A stretch of 13,221 nucleotides of DNA from assembly GCA_052388135.1 (NCBI GenBank), contig JBQTIM010000153.1:1-13221 (forward strand). Direction: 5' to 3'. The stretch is from JBQTIM01 sp052388135 (GTDB lineage Bacteria > Elusimicrobiota > Elusimicrobia > FEN-1173). Position 1 is the stretch's first letter. Each line of letters begins with the position of its first letter. A model generated the notes under the pieces. That model was not told the DNA's origin. It did not search any database and saw only the letters and a program-made list of their open reading frames with translations. A program made the translations under genes and the position numbers. This document shows, piece after piece, positions 6,894 through 13,221 of this stretch.

Positions 6894-8657
6894 TTAAATT
6901 CTTTGCATAGAGAGCATGGATCTGAACAAAGAACTGGAATTAACCAGTTCGTTGTAAGAGCCCTGCTCCACCACGCGCCCTTCTTCCATAACAAAAATCA
7001 CGTCGCTGTTCTTCACAGTGGAAAGACGATGGGCGATGAGCACCACCGTCGTCTCTCCGCGAAGCCCATCGATGTCTCTTTGGATGACGGCTTCCGTCGC
7101 GCTGTCCAACGAGCTGGTGGCTTCATCCAAAATCAAAAGTCGTGCGTCTTTGTAAAGTTCGCGGGCGATCGCAATCCGCTGTCGTTGGCCGCCGGAAATT
7201 CTGACCCCATTGTCCCCCAAAAGCGCGTTGGGCCCTTCCGGCAGTCCCATGACAAATTCCTTCAGGTGGGCCCGCTCCAAAGCTCTTTCAAATCGCGCCG
7301 GATCGGGATTCTCGTCCCACAGGGTCACGTTGTTCAGAACGGTGTCGTTGAAGATGACGCTTTCTTGGGTGATGTAGCCCACCCGAGCCCGAAACTTACC
7401 CATATCCAGGCAGGAATAGGAGTCCTTTCCCAAGGCCGCTTCGCCCCGGGAAGGAGCCAGGAGGCCGGTCAGCAGATTTGCCAGGGTGGATTTCCCCGCG
7501 CCCGAGCCGCCGATGAAAGCCACCATAGAGCCGGGATGGATTTCCAAAGAGATGTCTTTCAAGACCGGCCGCCCGGGCCTGTACTCCAGCCAGACGCGGC
7601 TCAAGCGGACAGGACGGCTGAAATCGGGTTCGCGGCCGACCGCCTCGGAGGCTTCGGTCTGTTCGGTCAATTCCGCATCCAGCTTTTGAAAGACGCCGTG
7701 GCTTCCGATGTACATCAAATACTTACGATAGTTCTGCTGCAGGCCCAGCAGTTCCGTCATTGTTCGGTAAAGAAGCACAAGGATAAAAAGAACTCCCATG
7801 ACCTCTTCCGTTCCCCCATGCCGTTTGGCGAAAAGAATGGCAGCGACGAGGCCGATCACCAAAGGCTGGAACCCGTATTGGCTGACGCCTCCCAGAACGT
7901 CCTGCGCGTAGAGAATGCGCCCCAGCCGGCGGCTCTGGGCGAATATTCGATCCAAGATGCGCGCTTGAGTACCCGTTGCTTTGAAGTACTTAAAGTGGTG
8001 CAGGCTCTGGACGACAAGGCTTTGCAGGCCAGCCGATTGGGCCGAATTATCAACAGAATGCCGCCGCACCGACTGATTGAGGGCTTTGACCACAGGGAAC
8101 AAAATGAGGCCAAAGGCCAACGTTATACCCGTAACTCGTACATCGACAGACATGCAGAAAGCCAGATAAATCAGAACGAAGACAGATTTCGCCACAACGC
8201 TGGAAAACATGTTGAAGGCGAAACTCAGACCTTCGAATTCACGTGTAAAAGCGTTGGCTAGATATCCCGTGTCCATGGAAAGGAAATGAGCGTAACGGGC
8301 TCCGAACAGGCGCTGGATGTTTCGGCAACGCAAATTCACCAAGAAATCCGCTTGGATGCGTCCGACGTAAGCCGCCTGGAATATCAAGAAAACACTCCTG
8401 AGCACGAAAAACAGAACCATAAAAAAAAGCACGCTGGACAAGGAAAAACCTATGCCGGTGCGCTCGAACACCGTCTGCACGTATTGAGCGGCGTGCCCGG
8501 AAGACTGACCACCACCCAAATGCTGAAGCACGGGGAGGAAAAGAGCGATGCTTAAGCCTTCGAACAACCCGGCCAGGAACATCAATGCCACCAAGGCGTA
8601 AAACCTCGGGCCGACCAAGCCGTAAAAAAGCCGGAAACTGGACAGGAATTGTTTCAT
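6894..8657 (-). CDS. ABC exporter/flippase, MsbA/PglK type (fused TM and ATPase domains)
   Basis: A 587-residue half-transporter, the usual length for MsbA, PglK and related exporters. Residues 1 to about 310 carry hydrophobic segments consistent with six membrane helices. The ATPase domain follows, with Walker A GGSGAGKST at 383-391, Q-loop Gln 431, signature ISGGQ at 487-491, Walker B LLILDE at 507-512 and switch His in IAHRLS at 541-546. All catalytic residues look intact; the signature begins with Ile instead of the commoner Leu. It should act as a homodimer in the inner membrane. Flipping of a lipid-linked oligosaccharide is inferred from the surrounding glycosyltransferases and the absence of a visible Wzx or Wzm/Wzt pair. 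Export of another lipid or a peptide cannot be excluded. The region before the ATG has no clear Shine-Dalgarno site (only an A-rich run), which suggests coupling to the gene 12 bases upstream. Confidence 0.93.
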   Translation of the reverse strand: MKQFLSSFRLFYGLVGPRFYALVALMFLAGLFEGLSIALFLPVLQHLGGGQSSGHAAQYVQTVFERTGIGFSLSSVLFFMVLFFVLRSVFLIFQAAYVGRIQADFLVNLRCRNIQRLFGARYAHFLSMDTGYLANAFTREFEGLSFAFNMFSSVVAKSVFVLIYLAFCMSVDVRVTGITLAFGLILFPVVKALNQSVRRHSVDNSAQSAGLQSLVVQSLHHFKYFKATGTQARILDRIFAQSRRLGRILYAQDVLGGVSQYGFQPLVIGLVAAILFAKRHGGTEEVMGVLFILVLLYRTMTELLGLQQNYRKYLMYIGSHGVFQKLDAELTEQTEASEAVGREPDFSRPVRLSRVWLEYRPGRPVLKDISLEIHPGSMVAFIGGSGAGKSTLANLLTGLLAPSRGEAALGKDSYSCLDMGKFRARVGYITQESVIFNDTVLNNVTLWDENPDPARFERALERAHLKEFVMGLPEGPNALLGDNGVRISGGQRQRIAIARELYKDARLLILDEATSSLDSATEAVIQRDIDGLRGETTVVLIAHRLSTVKNSDVIFVMEEGRVVEQGSYNELVNSSSLFRSMLSMQRI

Positions 8658-8669
8658 ACTTTTTTAAGA

Positions 8670-9518
8670 TTAAGACGGAGACAAGACATAGTAGACCCAA
8701 TCCGGCTGCAGTCGATTGAACAAACGAAGCCTCCGCAGGAGACGATAATGAAAGGGCAGGGCGCGATGACTGTAAGGGTTGACGAACACCTCGCGCAAAA
8801 CCCGCAACCCCAGCCGAGCGCAGATTCGGCGGAAATCCAAAGGCGAAAATTCGATGACGTGATAATTCTCCGGCCTTTTTCCGGCGGCAACATCAAAATC
8901 GGCCACCCTGGTGTGGGGTGTATAGGGAATGGACAGGAAGATCTTCTCGGTCGTCAAACGTTTCAACTCACGGAGGGCCAATAAGGGACTCTCCAGATGC
9001 TCCAGGCACTCGAACAGGCAAGAATAAGCGAAACATTTGGAGCGGAAGGGCAGACTTTCGCAACTGGCGGCGCAAGCACGAAGGCCTTCTTGCCGCATGG
9101 CTCCTGCGCAGGCCACGTTAAGATCCACTCCAATCCCCCTTCCATCCAGAGCCTTGAGTAGAATGCCGGTGCCTGCGCCGGCGTCCAATAAGGATTTCCG
9201 GCGGTTGGGATCCGTTTCCGCCGCCAGCAAACGAAGGGTCTCCACCAAACGGATTTTAAAGCGGTTCAGCCGCAAGCGATTAAAGGTTGCCTGGTACCAA
9301 GTGTCCATGGACTCGGCCGTGGCGCTCGAGACCCCATGATTCAGGTCCATGACGTGCCGTCGCAGCGCCTCCTCCCCCACGTTCTCCAGGAGGTGAAGCG
9401 CGGTCCCGTTCTCGCGCAAATACTCCTCGGAGGAAGCATGCAGGACAGCCACGGGATCATAGCCGAGCAGGCGCCGGCCGGCTTCTTTCAAACCACCGAG
9501 GCTGCCGATGAATTCCAT
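8670..9518 (-). CDS. Class I SAM-dependent methyltransferase (Methyltransf_11-like)
   Basis: A 282-residue protein whose centre is a class I methyltransferase fold. Motif I is LDAGAGTG at 111-118, the acidic residue after strand 2 lies in GVDLN at 130-134, and the post-motif segment FECLEHLESP (169-178) resembles the hallmark of Methyltransf_11/12 proteins. About 110 residues precede the fold and contain no motif I recognise; they may bind the acceptor. In glycan clusters such enzymes methylate terminal sugars or lipid-linked intermediates; here the substrate is unknown. The ATG at 9518 has a good Shine-Dalgarno site (AAAGGAAG, AGGA 9 bases upstream) placed inside the preceding glycosyltransferase gene, and this decides the start despite the 31-base overlap. 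The ABC exporter follows after 12 bases. Methyltransferase identity is secure; role is inferred from neighbours. Confidence 0.87.
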   Translation of the reverse strand: MEFIGSLGGLKEAGRRLLGYDPVAVLHASSEEYLRENGTALHLLENVGEEALRRHVMDLNHGVSSATAESMDTWYQATFNRLRLNRFKIRLVETLRLLAAETDPNRRKSLLDAGAGTGILLKALDGRGIGVDLNVACAGAMRQEGLRACAASCESLPFRSKCFAYSCLFECLEHLESPLLALRELKRLTTEKIFLSIPYTPHTRVADFDVAAGKRPENYHVIEFSPLDFRRICARLGLRVLREVFVNPYSHRALPFHYRLLRRLRLFNRLQPDWVYYVLSPS

Positions 9519-10741
9519 TTGCCGACTTCCTTTCGGATCAAACCGTAATAGCGCTCATCTATGGATCGGTGTCCGGCCTCCTTGAGAATACGATGAGCTT
9601 CACCGACCCTAACGTGTTCTGGGATGCCAACCGCCGACAATATTTTCTCCGCGAAAACGGCTGGATCCAGCGGTGAAACATAGCCGTTTCTGCCGTCTCG
9701 TATCCAAACGTCCGTCACGCCAGGCAGACGGTTGGCCACCACCGGAACGCCGCAGGCGATGCTTTCCAACATCGGCGTCCCGAGCCCCTCCGAAAGCGTC
9801 GGAAAAGCATAGACGTCGGCCATCTTGATGTATTCCTCCATGGCAGGAACAAATCCAGGACGAACTTCTACGCGACCGCGCAGCGAACCGGCGCCGGCTC
9901 GCCGCCGGATCTCTTCCAAGCAGGCCTGATCACGCTCCCGGTGCGGCCCCTGATCGACCGCAGGACCGGCCAGGAACAGCTTCACCTTCTCCGGCAAGCG
10001 CTCCAAAACATCCAAAAGAAAAATGTGGTTTTTGCGCGGGATGAAAACCGCCACGTAGACCACTATGATATCCTTTTCATCGAAGGTCGTGTGTCGACGC
10101 CGGTAGACGGTGCGGGCCCGAAAATCCGGGCAAAAACGATCTTCGTTGACCGGATTGGGACGGCACCACACGGTCTCCTCGTGCCCGTTCCGGCGACACA
10201 TCTCGCGAAGGTTTTCGGAAATGCAAATCAGCGGAACCCGCTGGAAGAATTTACGCTCGTTGAAAACAGAGAGCGGAAAAGGCCTGTAAGAGTAAGGATG
10301 AGGCGCCGGATTGCATATCTCGACAATGAGCGGCTTCCGAAAGACCCGCGCAAAAAAGACGGCGGCCGATGTGACGTTCACGTTGCCGAACACGTGGAGG
10401 AAATCAATGCGGCCGCGGCGCTTCCACAGATACCAAAAGACCGGCACCGCCTCGAACCAATAGTTGAAAGAGTTCGCCAATCTCCGCAAAACCTTTCCCG
10501 CCAGGCCGCAAGAAAAGGCCTTGGGAACGCCGAACGGCTTACATGCGATACGCTTGACCTTGACTCCGTCGTGCTCATAGTCGCAACTCTCGTTGGTCGC
10601 CAGCGAGCCGCATATCACCGAAAAATCTATAGGAAAATTCTCGGCAAGCCTTTTGTACGTGTTATGCGCGCGCAAGCCCGACCCCGAGTATTCCGGCGGA
10701 TACTTACTGCTTACGACCACTCCATTCAAGCGCCGGCTCAC
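9488..10741 (-). CDS. GT4-family glycosyltransferase (1)
   Basis: A 417-residue protein with the two-Rossmann-domain GT-B architecture. The N-terminal acceptor domain begins with a Gly-rich loop (PPEYSGSGLRAH, 15-26). The C-terminal donor domain has RKNH at 236-239 and the retaining EX7E motif E318...E326 in EGLGTPMLE, followed by GVPVVANRLPG. Such enzymes transfer a sugar from a nucleotide donor to a lipid-linked acceptor at the cytoplasmic face of the membrane. The start is GTG, overlapping the upstream TGA as GTGA; a weak GGA lies about 7 bases before it. The 3' end overlaps the next gene by 31 bases. Donor sugar and linkage cannot be deduced. It differs strongly in sequence from the other two GT4 proteins here, so they probably form different linkages. 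Confidence 0.92.
   Translation of the reverse strand: MSRRLNGVVVSSKYPPEYSGSGLRAHNTYKRLAENFPIDFSVICGSLATNESCDYEHDGVKVKRIACKPFGVPKAFSCGLAGKVLRRLANSFNYWFEAVPVFWYLWKRRGRIDFLHVFGNVNVTSAAVFFARVFRKPLIVEICNPAPHPYSYRPFPLSVFNERKFFQRVPLICISENLREMCRRNGHEETVWCRPNPVNEDRFCPDFRARTVYRRRHTTFDEKDIIVVYVAVFIPRKNHIFLLDVLERLPEKVKLFLAGPAVDQGPHRERDQACLEEIRRRAGAGSLRGRVEVRPGFVPAMEEYIKMADVYAFPTLSEGLGTPMLESIACGVPVVANRLPGVTDVWIRDGRNGYVSPLDPAVFAEKILSAVGIPEHVRVGEAHRILKEAGHRSIDERYYGLIRKEVGKWNSSAASVV
9519..9533 (-). promoter_or_regulatory. Shine-Dalgarno site of the class I methyltransferase gene
   Basis: On the minus strand, AAAGGAAG followed by TCGGCAA precedes ATG 9518, with AGGA 9 bases away. It is embedded in the end of the GT4 gene, supporting a 31-base overlap rather than a later start. 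Confidence 0.7.
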
Positions 10742-11574
10742 GGCCGATTCCGGGGGCGCAAAATATACTCTCCGAAATAAAGGTGTTCCACGGCGGCACC
10801 GTCGCTATTCTCCATGGTGTAATCAAGGTCTCCGAGGAGGCGCTCCAAGTCCTCCACCTGTTGGCCCATCGCCTGGAGTCTGCTTGGATGCACGCTCAGC
10901 ACAATCACGGGCCTGTGGCGGCGGAGAGTCCGCAGAGCGCCGCGAAAGACGTTCAATTCCGCCCCTTCAACGTCCATCTTAATCAGGTCGGGCTCCAAGC
11001 CTTTTTCTTCACAGCAAGAATCCAGCGACACCTGCCGCCGCTGCACCCGCCGATAACCCGGCGACTTCTTGAGGCCCCCGATGGAATTCATGGCGTCCGG
11101 TCCCGGCCTCTCGAAAAAGGGAACGTCGTCGCGGTCCGTTTCACCCAGCAGCAACGGAAGCGTGATCATGTTCTCAAGACCGTTGTAGGCAACATGCCGC
11201 TTGAGGTACTCGAGATTTCCTTCCGACGGCTCAAATGCATAGACCAACCCGCCGCGCGCCTCGCGGCAGGCAATGAGGGCATAGAGCCCGATGTGTGCCC
11301 CAATGTCAAGGATAACCCTGCTCCGCCGGCAAAGTTCGATCCAGACATGGAAGCAGCCGTTGTGAGCGCCCCCAAAAGACTCATAGTTGTAGTGCCCGAA
11401 GCGGTAATCCAAGCGGCACACCCCGGCGCCGCCGATGGAGACATCCACCATGCGAGAGAAATAGGGTTTACGGAAAATGCCGTAGTACACCAAACCCAAA
11501 AGGCGTTCCATCGTCGGGAACTTTTTAATGATCCTGCCGATGCCGATTCGCTTAACAAAGGAAGGGATGCTCAT
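10738..11574 (-). CDS. FkbM-family SAM-dependent methyltransferase (A)
   Basis: A 278-residue protein with the FkbM-type Rossmann methyltransferase core. Motif I is LDIGAHIGLYAL at 89-100, the acidic loop binding the ribose of SAM is FEP at 114-116, and the family signature KMDVEGAE is at 199-206. FkbM enzymes are typically O-methyltransferases acting on sugars or polyketides, and they are common in capsule, O-antigen and glycan loci. The N-terminal 80 residues are less conserved and probably shape the acceptor site. There is no signal peptide, so it should be cytosolic. The ATG overlaps the upstream stop (ATGA), with AGGA about 10 bases before it, which supports this start. Its own TGA overlaps the next start as GTGA. 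It is clearly diverged from the second FkbM protein in this block, so the two probably methylate different positions or sugars. Which hydroxyl is methylated is unknown. Confidence 0.9.
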   Translation of the reverse strand: MSIPSFVKRIGIGRIIKKFPTMERLLGLVYYGIFRKPYFSRMVDVSIGGAGVCRLDYRFGHYNYESFGGAHNGCFHVWIELCRRSRVILDIGAHIGLYALIACREARGGLVYAFEPSEGNLEYLKRHVAYNGLENMITLPLLLGETDRDDVPFFERPGPDAMNSIGGLKKSPGYRRVQRRQVSLDSCCEEKGLEPDLIKMDVEGAELNVFRGALRTLRRHRPVIVLSVHPSRLQAMGQQVEDLERLLGDLDYTMENSDGAAVEHLYFGEYILRPRNRP

Positions 11575-13221
11575 GCTCCGGCCGTCCTGGGAGCCCCAAT
11601 TTTGTCTTTGAAGAATTCCTCCAAAGTCAGCAGAGAAAGAAGAACGTCGGCATGATTTCCTTCTTGAGTAAAATGCCGGCCTATAACAGATCGCAAGCTG
11701 TCCATGTCAAACAGACCGAGGGCGCTGAGCACTTCCGAATCCGCAAGGGCGCGGGCTCGCGCCGCCAGCGGCGCCGTATATCTGACCATCTCGTTCCGAT
11801 CGGGCCACGAACGGTCCTCCTGGCGGGGAGCAACGCGGACGGAAAGATTCAAGCCGCTTTTCCGAAGGCTCCGCCGCCCGATCGAGACCAATGTCTGACG
11901 CCAGGGAGAGTAACCGGCAGGCATATTGTTGTTCGCATTGTCGATTGCCAAGAACCTCCGGTCAAGCAGCCCCAGAGCTTTTTTAAAGACCCGGGCGCCG
12001 AATCGGAACCGCGCGGGCATGGCGTAAAAAAGCTCAAGCATCTCGTTGTTGAAGGCGAGGCATCTCTCCTCCACGGACACTTTCAGGCTCAGCAAATTGA
12101 GATACGTGTAGTGGCGGGACAGGTTGTGCATGTGGAGGTAATCCCAAAGATCCAGCTGATCTGTGAGAAAGCGAGCGCCTTCATCGAGCACGGACCGGAT
12201 GGATTGGAGCAGTCCGGCCCGCGCGGCCTCCCGCTGATCATATCGAAGAAGGGATAGAGGATCCAGCGATTTCAAGCGGTATGGGATTGTGTCGGCCATC
12301 TGCGCCGCCATATCCTTTTGCACAGAGAGAGGCTCCTTGAGATAAGTATGTTTGCCCAGGAGCCGAACGTCACGGGCAGGCAGATATTTCCCTTGAAACA
12401 TAAAATCCAGGGCGTAACCATGGAACACAGCCTCTGCCCGCTTCCGCAGCGCCGCACCGAAACCAAGGAAATGTGCGTGGTCGAAGGTGTGCATGGCCCC
12501 ACCGATATCCACGGCCTCCTCCAACATCCGGCCGTAATGGTCAGTCGGTCTTGGTAAAAACACATGCGGACACTTGGCCGTCCGGGCAAGTTCTTCCGCC
12601 ACGCGCACCTCGTTGTTGCGGGACGGACCGATGGTCAAGCATGTTGCCGGCTTCGGCAAGGCCGCCAAAACGATGCGCGAGTCCAGGCCGCCGCTTAAAA
12701 GCAATCCTCGCCGCGCCCCATCGGCGCTCAACCTATCCGCCGAAGATTCGAGCGTTTCGGCCAAAGCTCTCGCGAAACCCTCCTCACTGCCGCCGTCTTT
12801 TGTCGGGCCGGGCGTCCAATAACGTCGTAATTTCGGCGCCGCGCCGCCGGGACGCCATGAAAGGACCGTGGCCGCGCTTAAGAACCGGCTATCGGCGTCG
12901 TAAGTCTTATCCCCCAACACCCTTTGGAGATGAAGGAATTCGTAGACGGCCATCGCGTCGACCTTGAGAACCGATTCCCGGGCGATCAGGGAAGCCAAAG
13001 AGCCATAATTCAAGGCGCCGGCGAAACCTCTTCCGCCGATCCAATAATAAAACGGGATTGAAGCAAATCGGTCGCCCGCCACCTGGACTTCGCCCGTAGC
13101 CTCCGCGTAGCCCACCAGCAAAAACGTACCTTTAATCATTTTCAAAAACGCATCGTCGAACGCATCGGCGAGACATGAACAACGGGTAAAAATATCGGGG
13201 CCGCTCATGGTCGCCATGCGG
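11571..13221 (-). CDS. Asparagine-synthase-like glutamine amidotransferase, 5' end beyond window
   Basis: The reading frame is open to the right edge; two in-frame ATGs lie near it (13217 and 13208). Numbered from the first, residues 25-59 resemble the end of the class II glutaminase domain of AsnB, with GDRFASIPFYYW at 48-59. The N-terminal nucleophile Cys and about 50-60 further residues would lie outside the window, so I call it 5'-partial rather than degenerate. The synthetase domain shows the ATP-pyrophosphatase loop SGGLDS at 175-180. The later AsnB signature (SGEGADE-like) is replaced by HGYALDFMFQGKY at about 266-278, keeping an Asp but not the Asp-Glu pair. Family members use ATP to adenylate a carboxylate and form an amide. 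In polysaccharide loci such homologues are thought to amidate uronic acids or related groups, but the substrate here cannot be read. Its stop overlaps the next start by 4 bases (ATGA). Family call is firm; function is inferred. Confidence 0.88.
   Translation of the reverse strand, partial: RMATMSGPDIFTRCSCLADAFDDAFLKMIKGTFLLVGYAEATGEVQVAGDRFASIPFYYWIGGRGFAGALNYGSLASLIARESVLKVDAMAVYEFLHLQRVLGDKTYDADSRFLSAATVLSWRPGGAAPKLRRYWTPGPTKDGGSEEGFARALAETLESSADRLSADGARRGLLLSGGLDSRIVLAALPKPATCLTIGPSRNNEVRVAEELARTAKCPHVFLPRPTDHYGRMLEEAVDIGGAMHTFDHAHFLGFGAALRKRAEAVFHGYALDFMFQGKYLPARDVRLLGKHTYLKEPLSVQKDMAAQMADTIPYRLKSLDPLSLLRYDQREAARAGLLQSIRSVLDEGARFLTDQLDLWDYLHMHNLSRHYTYLNLLSLKVSVEERCLAFNNEMLELFYAMPARFRFGARVFKKALGLLDRRFLAIDNANNNMPAGYSPWRQTLVSIGRRSLRKSGLNLSVRVAPRQEDRSWPDRNEMVRYTAPLAARARALADSEVLSALGLFDMDSLRSVIGRHFTQEGNHADVLLSLLTLEEFFKDKIGAPRTAGA

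Larger units (their letters stand above)
1..13221 (-). other. Single unidirectional glycan operon interior
   Basis: Twelve consecutive minus-strand genes have junctions of -4, -4, -31, +12, +23, +7, +3, +2, +30, -29 and -1 bases, counting from the right (negative values are overlaps). With no gap over 30 bases there is no room for a promoter or intrinsic terminator between genes, so co-transcription from a promoter right of the window is the simplest reading. No stretch of 300 bases without a gene exists. Confidence 0.85.

Noticed and set aside
6254..6994. A 246-codon minus-strand frame across the exporter/FkbM junction
   Set aside because: It is out of frame with both genes, whose motifs are complete; its translation is rich in Arg, Gly, Cys and Trp and resembles frame-shifted coding sequence.
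6903..8261. A 452-codon open frame on the plus strand, opposite the ABC exporter
   Set aside because: It is in exact codon register with the exporter, so each of its codons is the complement of an exporter codon; it stays open because that gene rarely uses TTA, CTA or TCA. The exporter has every expected motif, and the antisense translation shows no recognisable domain.
9941..11655. Two plus-strand frames of 279 and 290 codons opposite a GT4 and an FkbM gene, 3 bases apart
   Set aside because: They look like a small operon, but both are in exact antisense codon register with well-supported genes and encode no recognisable motif.
13200..13221. Taking ATG 13217 as the true start of the asparagine-synthase-like protein
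   Set aside because: The frame is open to the edge and about 50-60 residues of the glutaminase domain, including its Cys nucleophile, are missing, so the gene most likely begins outside the window.

Overview
The window is a single, tightly packed polysaccharide or glycoconjugate gene block. All twelve genes I can support lie on the minus strand, so transcription runs from the right edge (13221) to the left edge (1). The two outermost genes are cut by the window. No gap between genes exceeds 30 bases and many neighbours overlap, so the block reads as the interior of one long operon. I see no tRNA, rRNA, insertion sequence, CRISPR array, convincing promoter or terminator.

Organism: the DNA is moderately GC-rich (roughly 55-60% by eye) and Shine-Dalgarno sites of the AAAGGA type precede several starts, so this is a bacterium. 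The MsbA/PglK-type exporter and the polyprenyl-phosphate-sugar enzymes fit a Gram-negative, possibly uncultured, lineage. Nothing in the window fixes the phylum.

Layout in transcription order: asparagine-synthase-like amidotransferase, 5' end missing (13221-11571); FkbM methyltransferase A (11574-10738); GT4 glycosyltransferase (10741-9488); class I SAM methyltransferase (9518-8670); ABC exporter/flippase (8657-6894); FkbM methyltransferase B (6870-5911); GT1-like glycosyltransferase with a probable TTG start (5903-4794); second GT4 (4790-3615); GT-C membrane glycosyltransferase of the PMT/ArnT type (3612-2152); third GT4 (2121-946); DPM1-like GT2 polyprenyl-phosphate sugar synthase (974-213); and the first 71 codons of a membrane protein (213-1), possibly an O-antigen polymerase or ligase.

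How the genes may work together (inference): the three GT4 enzymes and the GT1-like enzyme build an oligosaccharide on a lipid carrier at the cytoplasmic face. The three methyltransferases and the amidotransferase homologue decorate sugars or their acyl/uronate groups. The ABC protein flips the lipid-linked glycan. The GT2 enzyme makes a polyprenyl-phosphate monosaccharide that the GT-C enzyme transfers on the outer face, and the truncated membrane protein may polymerise or ligate the product. No initiating phosphoglycosyltransferase, Wzx flippase, chain-length regulator, oligosaccharyltransferase or sugar-nucleotide biosynthesis gene is visible, so the locus must extend beyond both edges or use genes elsewhere.
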